Virus record (IMG/VR): IMGVR_UViG_3300009001_000098 | Coordinates: 1 to 23,503 of that record | Length of the DNA stretch: 23,503 bases | Reading direction: 5' to 3' (one strand) | Source: a virus | Part shown: piece by piece, positions 22,277 through 23,503 of the stretch | How positions within the stretch are numbered: the stretch's first letter is position 1 | How the letters are laid out: each line of letters opens with the position of its first letter | Notes under the pieces: model-generated | Seen by the model: only the letters and a program-made list of their open reading frames with translations | The model's database searches: none | Told to the model about the DNA's origin: nothing | Translations under genes and position numbers: made by a program

Positions 22277-22479
22277 TTGTTCAACCCTTCGATAATCTCA
22301 TTGAACTCATCTTCTGTTGTGTAGTAACGTAGTGTAGTACAAAATGCACTGATGTCTGATGCCTTCTTATCAAAGGTCACATCCACGTCAGTATTTGGGT
22401 TCAACAAAACCTTTAAGCGTGAGGTCAGCGACTCTACAACAACCTTATCCATTTGGTAGTAATTCAACTTAATTTTCAT
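22273..22479 (-). CDS. Small conserved protein between MazG and reductase genes
   Basis: A 68-residue protein starting MKIKLNYYQMDKVVVESL with four-base ATGA overlaps to both neighbours, which marks it as part of the translated unit. It is a mix of helix and strand, with KVVVESLTSRLKVLL and FNEIIEGLNK, and one cysteine (Cys47). I do not recognise the family. The company it keeps suggests a role in nucleotide metabolism or its regulation. Confidence 0.75.
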   Translation of the reverse strand: MKIKLNYYQMDKVVVESLTSRLKVLLNPNTDVDVTFDKKASDISAFCTTLRYYTTEDEFNEIIEGLNK

Positions 22480-22811
22480 CTGTAGTCTCCACTTCCACCA
22501 ATAACACCACGCTCCATACGTGACTTGAGTTTTTCCAGGTTTGCTATAGGTATCTCCTCAAAGTCAATGTCTAGGTCTGTAGCTAGTGCTGCCATGTACC
22601 ACAACACATCACCCAGTTCAGCAACCATATCCTCCCTGTCTAGGGGTGTACCGTCCCTGAAGTGCTTCTTGATCTTGTTCAAGAGTTCTCCCACCTCGCC
22701 AGCAAGACCCATAGCAGGATACATAATGTCCAAACTACCAGAGTAAACTGCTGTCTTGTTAGCCTCTAGCTGGTAATCAGCAAAGGTCAATTCATCTAAA
22801 TTATAGTCCAT
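22476..22811 (-). CDS. mazG: MazG-like nucleotide pyrophosphohydrolase
   Basis: A 111-residue single-domain protein of the all-alpha NTP pyrophosphatase group, which cleave NTPs or dNTPs to monophosphate and pyrophosphate. The metal-binding motif ExxE-x22-ExxD is visible as Glu39-Glu42 (GLAGEVGELL) and Glu65-Asp68 (AELGDVLWY). The start at 22811 is chosen because AGGAGG lies about 8 bases before it; an upstream in-frame ATG at 22841 gives a basic extension without such support. In phages such enzymes may clear host nucleotides, remove damaged or modified dNTPs, or dampen (p)ppGpp. Which applies here is unknown. Confidence 0.88.
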   Translation of the reverse strand: MDYNLDELTFADYQLEANKTAVYSGSLDIMYPAMGLAGEVGELLNKIKKHFRDGTPLDREDMVAELGDVLWYMAALATDLDIDFEEIPIANLEKLKSRMERGVIGGSGDYR

Positions 22812-22986
22812 ACTCTTTCTCCTCCTTTGTAAATACTTCAACAGCAGTGTATTCTCCTACAGACTGACCACCCCACCTTTGCACCTCGCTATGTACCATT
22901 TCCTTTGTGGAATATATACGTGGCTCGTAGTCATAGTGCTTCTTCCACTTCCACCTGATTACGTATCCTAAGCTAACTTCACGCAT
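22801..22986 (-). CDS. Small conserved protein, unknown function
   Basis: A 61-residue, Tyr, Trp, Lys and Glu-rich protein (MREVSLGYVIRWKWKKHYDYEPRI) that overlaps the phosphoesterase stop by 8 bases and the MazG start by 11 bases. This tight nesting and the absence of other good frames support it as a real gene. Strand-turn-helix content is suggested by VIRWKWKKHYDY and GEYTAVEVFTKEE. I do not recognise the family. Confidence 0.7.
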   Translation of the reverse strand: MREVSLGYVIRWKWKKHYDYEPRIYSTKEMVHSEVQRWGGQSVGEYTAVEVFTKEEKEYGL

Positions 22987-23503
22987 ACTCTTTCTCCAGT
23001 CTGCTCATTGATATAAACTCAGGGTCGTACATACCGTTCTCGATATTACGTTTCACCAGGATACCTGTCCACCATTCTCCGTTTGATTGTCCTGCCCATC
23101 CTTCATCACCACCTTTGTAACACCCAACAACAGCACCAATGGCGTTGGCTTCATCCTTAAAATACATTCCTCGTTTGTGAGAATGACCTACAGTCGCTGA
23201 ATTATACCGTTTCTGTACAATGCCATAAGAATGATGTATGCCGCTGATAGCCCTGCCATAGTTCCCAGCACCAATGAAATGAGCATAATCCACCCCATCG
23301 ATATTTGCAATTGCAGGGGCTCCATTAGAATACTCATGGTAAGCATCAAACCACCTGTTACAATTAAGGTGATCAAAAGATACACCATACCTAAGACCGT
23401 GTATTCTAGGATCGTGTGAAATAGCAGTTTTAATCCTGTTCTCATGGTTTCCCTCGAACCCAATGAACTTTGGCTTTTTCTTTTTTGCCTTGTTGAACTC
23501 ATG
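22979..23503 (-). CDS. Calcineurin-like metallophosphoesterase (partial, 5' end outside window)
   Basis: A frame open from the right edge, giving the last 174 residues of a longer protein. It has GNHE at fragment residues 18-21 (after KFIGFE), HH at 90-91 (SGIHHSYG) and GHSH at 106-109, which match the GNH[DE], mid-domain His and GH[ST]H metal-binding motifs of the calcineurin-like phosphoesterases. A possible internal GTG at 23293 is not the start, because the motif GNHE lies upstream of it. In phages such enzymes occur in replication and nucleotide clusters. The substrate is not known. The C-terminus, WWTGILVKRNIENGMYDPEFISM, is strand rich. Confidence 0.85.
   Translation of the reverse strand, partial: HEFNKAKKKKPKFIGFEGNHENRIKTAISHDPRIHGLRYGVSFDHLNCNRWFDAYHEYSNGAPAIANIDGVDYAHFIGAGNYGRAISGIHHSYGIVQKRYNSATVGHSHKRGMYFKDEANAIGAVVGCYKGGDEGWAGQSNGEWWTGILVKRNIENGMYDPEFISMSRLEKEYA

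Noticed and set aside
23188-23502. Leftward 104-residue frame with hydrophobic runs at the right edge
   Set aside because: It lies in another frame of the phosphoesterase, whose GNHE motif falls in the same bases; the hydrophobic look is a shadow of that gene.

Overview
This window is part of a lytic-type tailed phage (podovirus) genome, not a bacterial chromosome. The host was probably a marine or other aquatic alphaproteobacterium. The evidence is the T7-like order of virion genes, the SU10-type major head protein, the tight packing (most genes abut or overlap, with no gap over 300 bases), and several protein modules I recall from roseophage-like viruses. These include a cobalamin-dependent ribonucleotide reductase, a MazG pyrophosphohydrolase, a C-terminal virion domain around KIVCTAM and a tail-fibre end module around QTWTLSGN. 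I see no tRNA, rRNA, CRISPR array, IS element or integrase.

Layout. Positions 1-19292 are a rightward virion and lysis arm: the C-terminus of an upstream protein (1-186, possibly portal), a small protein, scaffold, major head protein, a possible decoration protein, a hairpin, two head/neck proteins, a tail adaptor, a tail hub/stabilisation protein, a small protein and a gp13-like GNAT relative. These are followed by three ejection-type internal virion proteins, a 1073-residue virion protein with an N-terminal lambda-R-like muramidase, a tail fibre and two fibre-associated genes. The lysis block (about 16197-18476) holds a GH24 endolysin with a C-terminal hydrophobic segment, two small membrane proteins that are holin candidates, a glycine-rich secreted protein in an apparent insertion, another small membrane protein and a membrane-anchored protein. 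A probable structural protein ends the arm at 19292.

From 19289 to the right edge all genes run leftward and form one compact unit of nucleotide metabolism: a partial calcineurin-like phosphoesterase, a small protein, MazG, a small protein, class II ribonucleotide reductase, a membrane-anchored ClpP-like (COG3904-type) protease, a glutaredoxin and a 45-residue coiled-coil peptide. The two arms converge tail to tail and overlap by four bases. Together the leftward genes would supply and sanitise dNTPs for phage replication, with the glutaredoxin a candidate electron donor for the reductase.

The most unusual locus is 17313-17883. A perfect 65-bp direct repeat brackets the glycine-rich secreted gene and duplicates the start of the following membrane-protein gene, leaving a 27-codon truncated copy upstream. 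This looks like a recent cassette insertion into a lysis gene cluster, and it could in principle be lost by recombination between the repeats.
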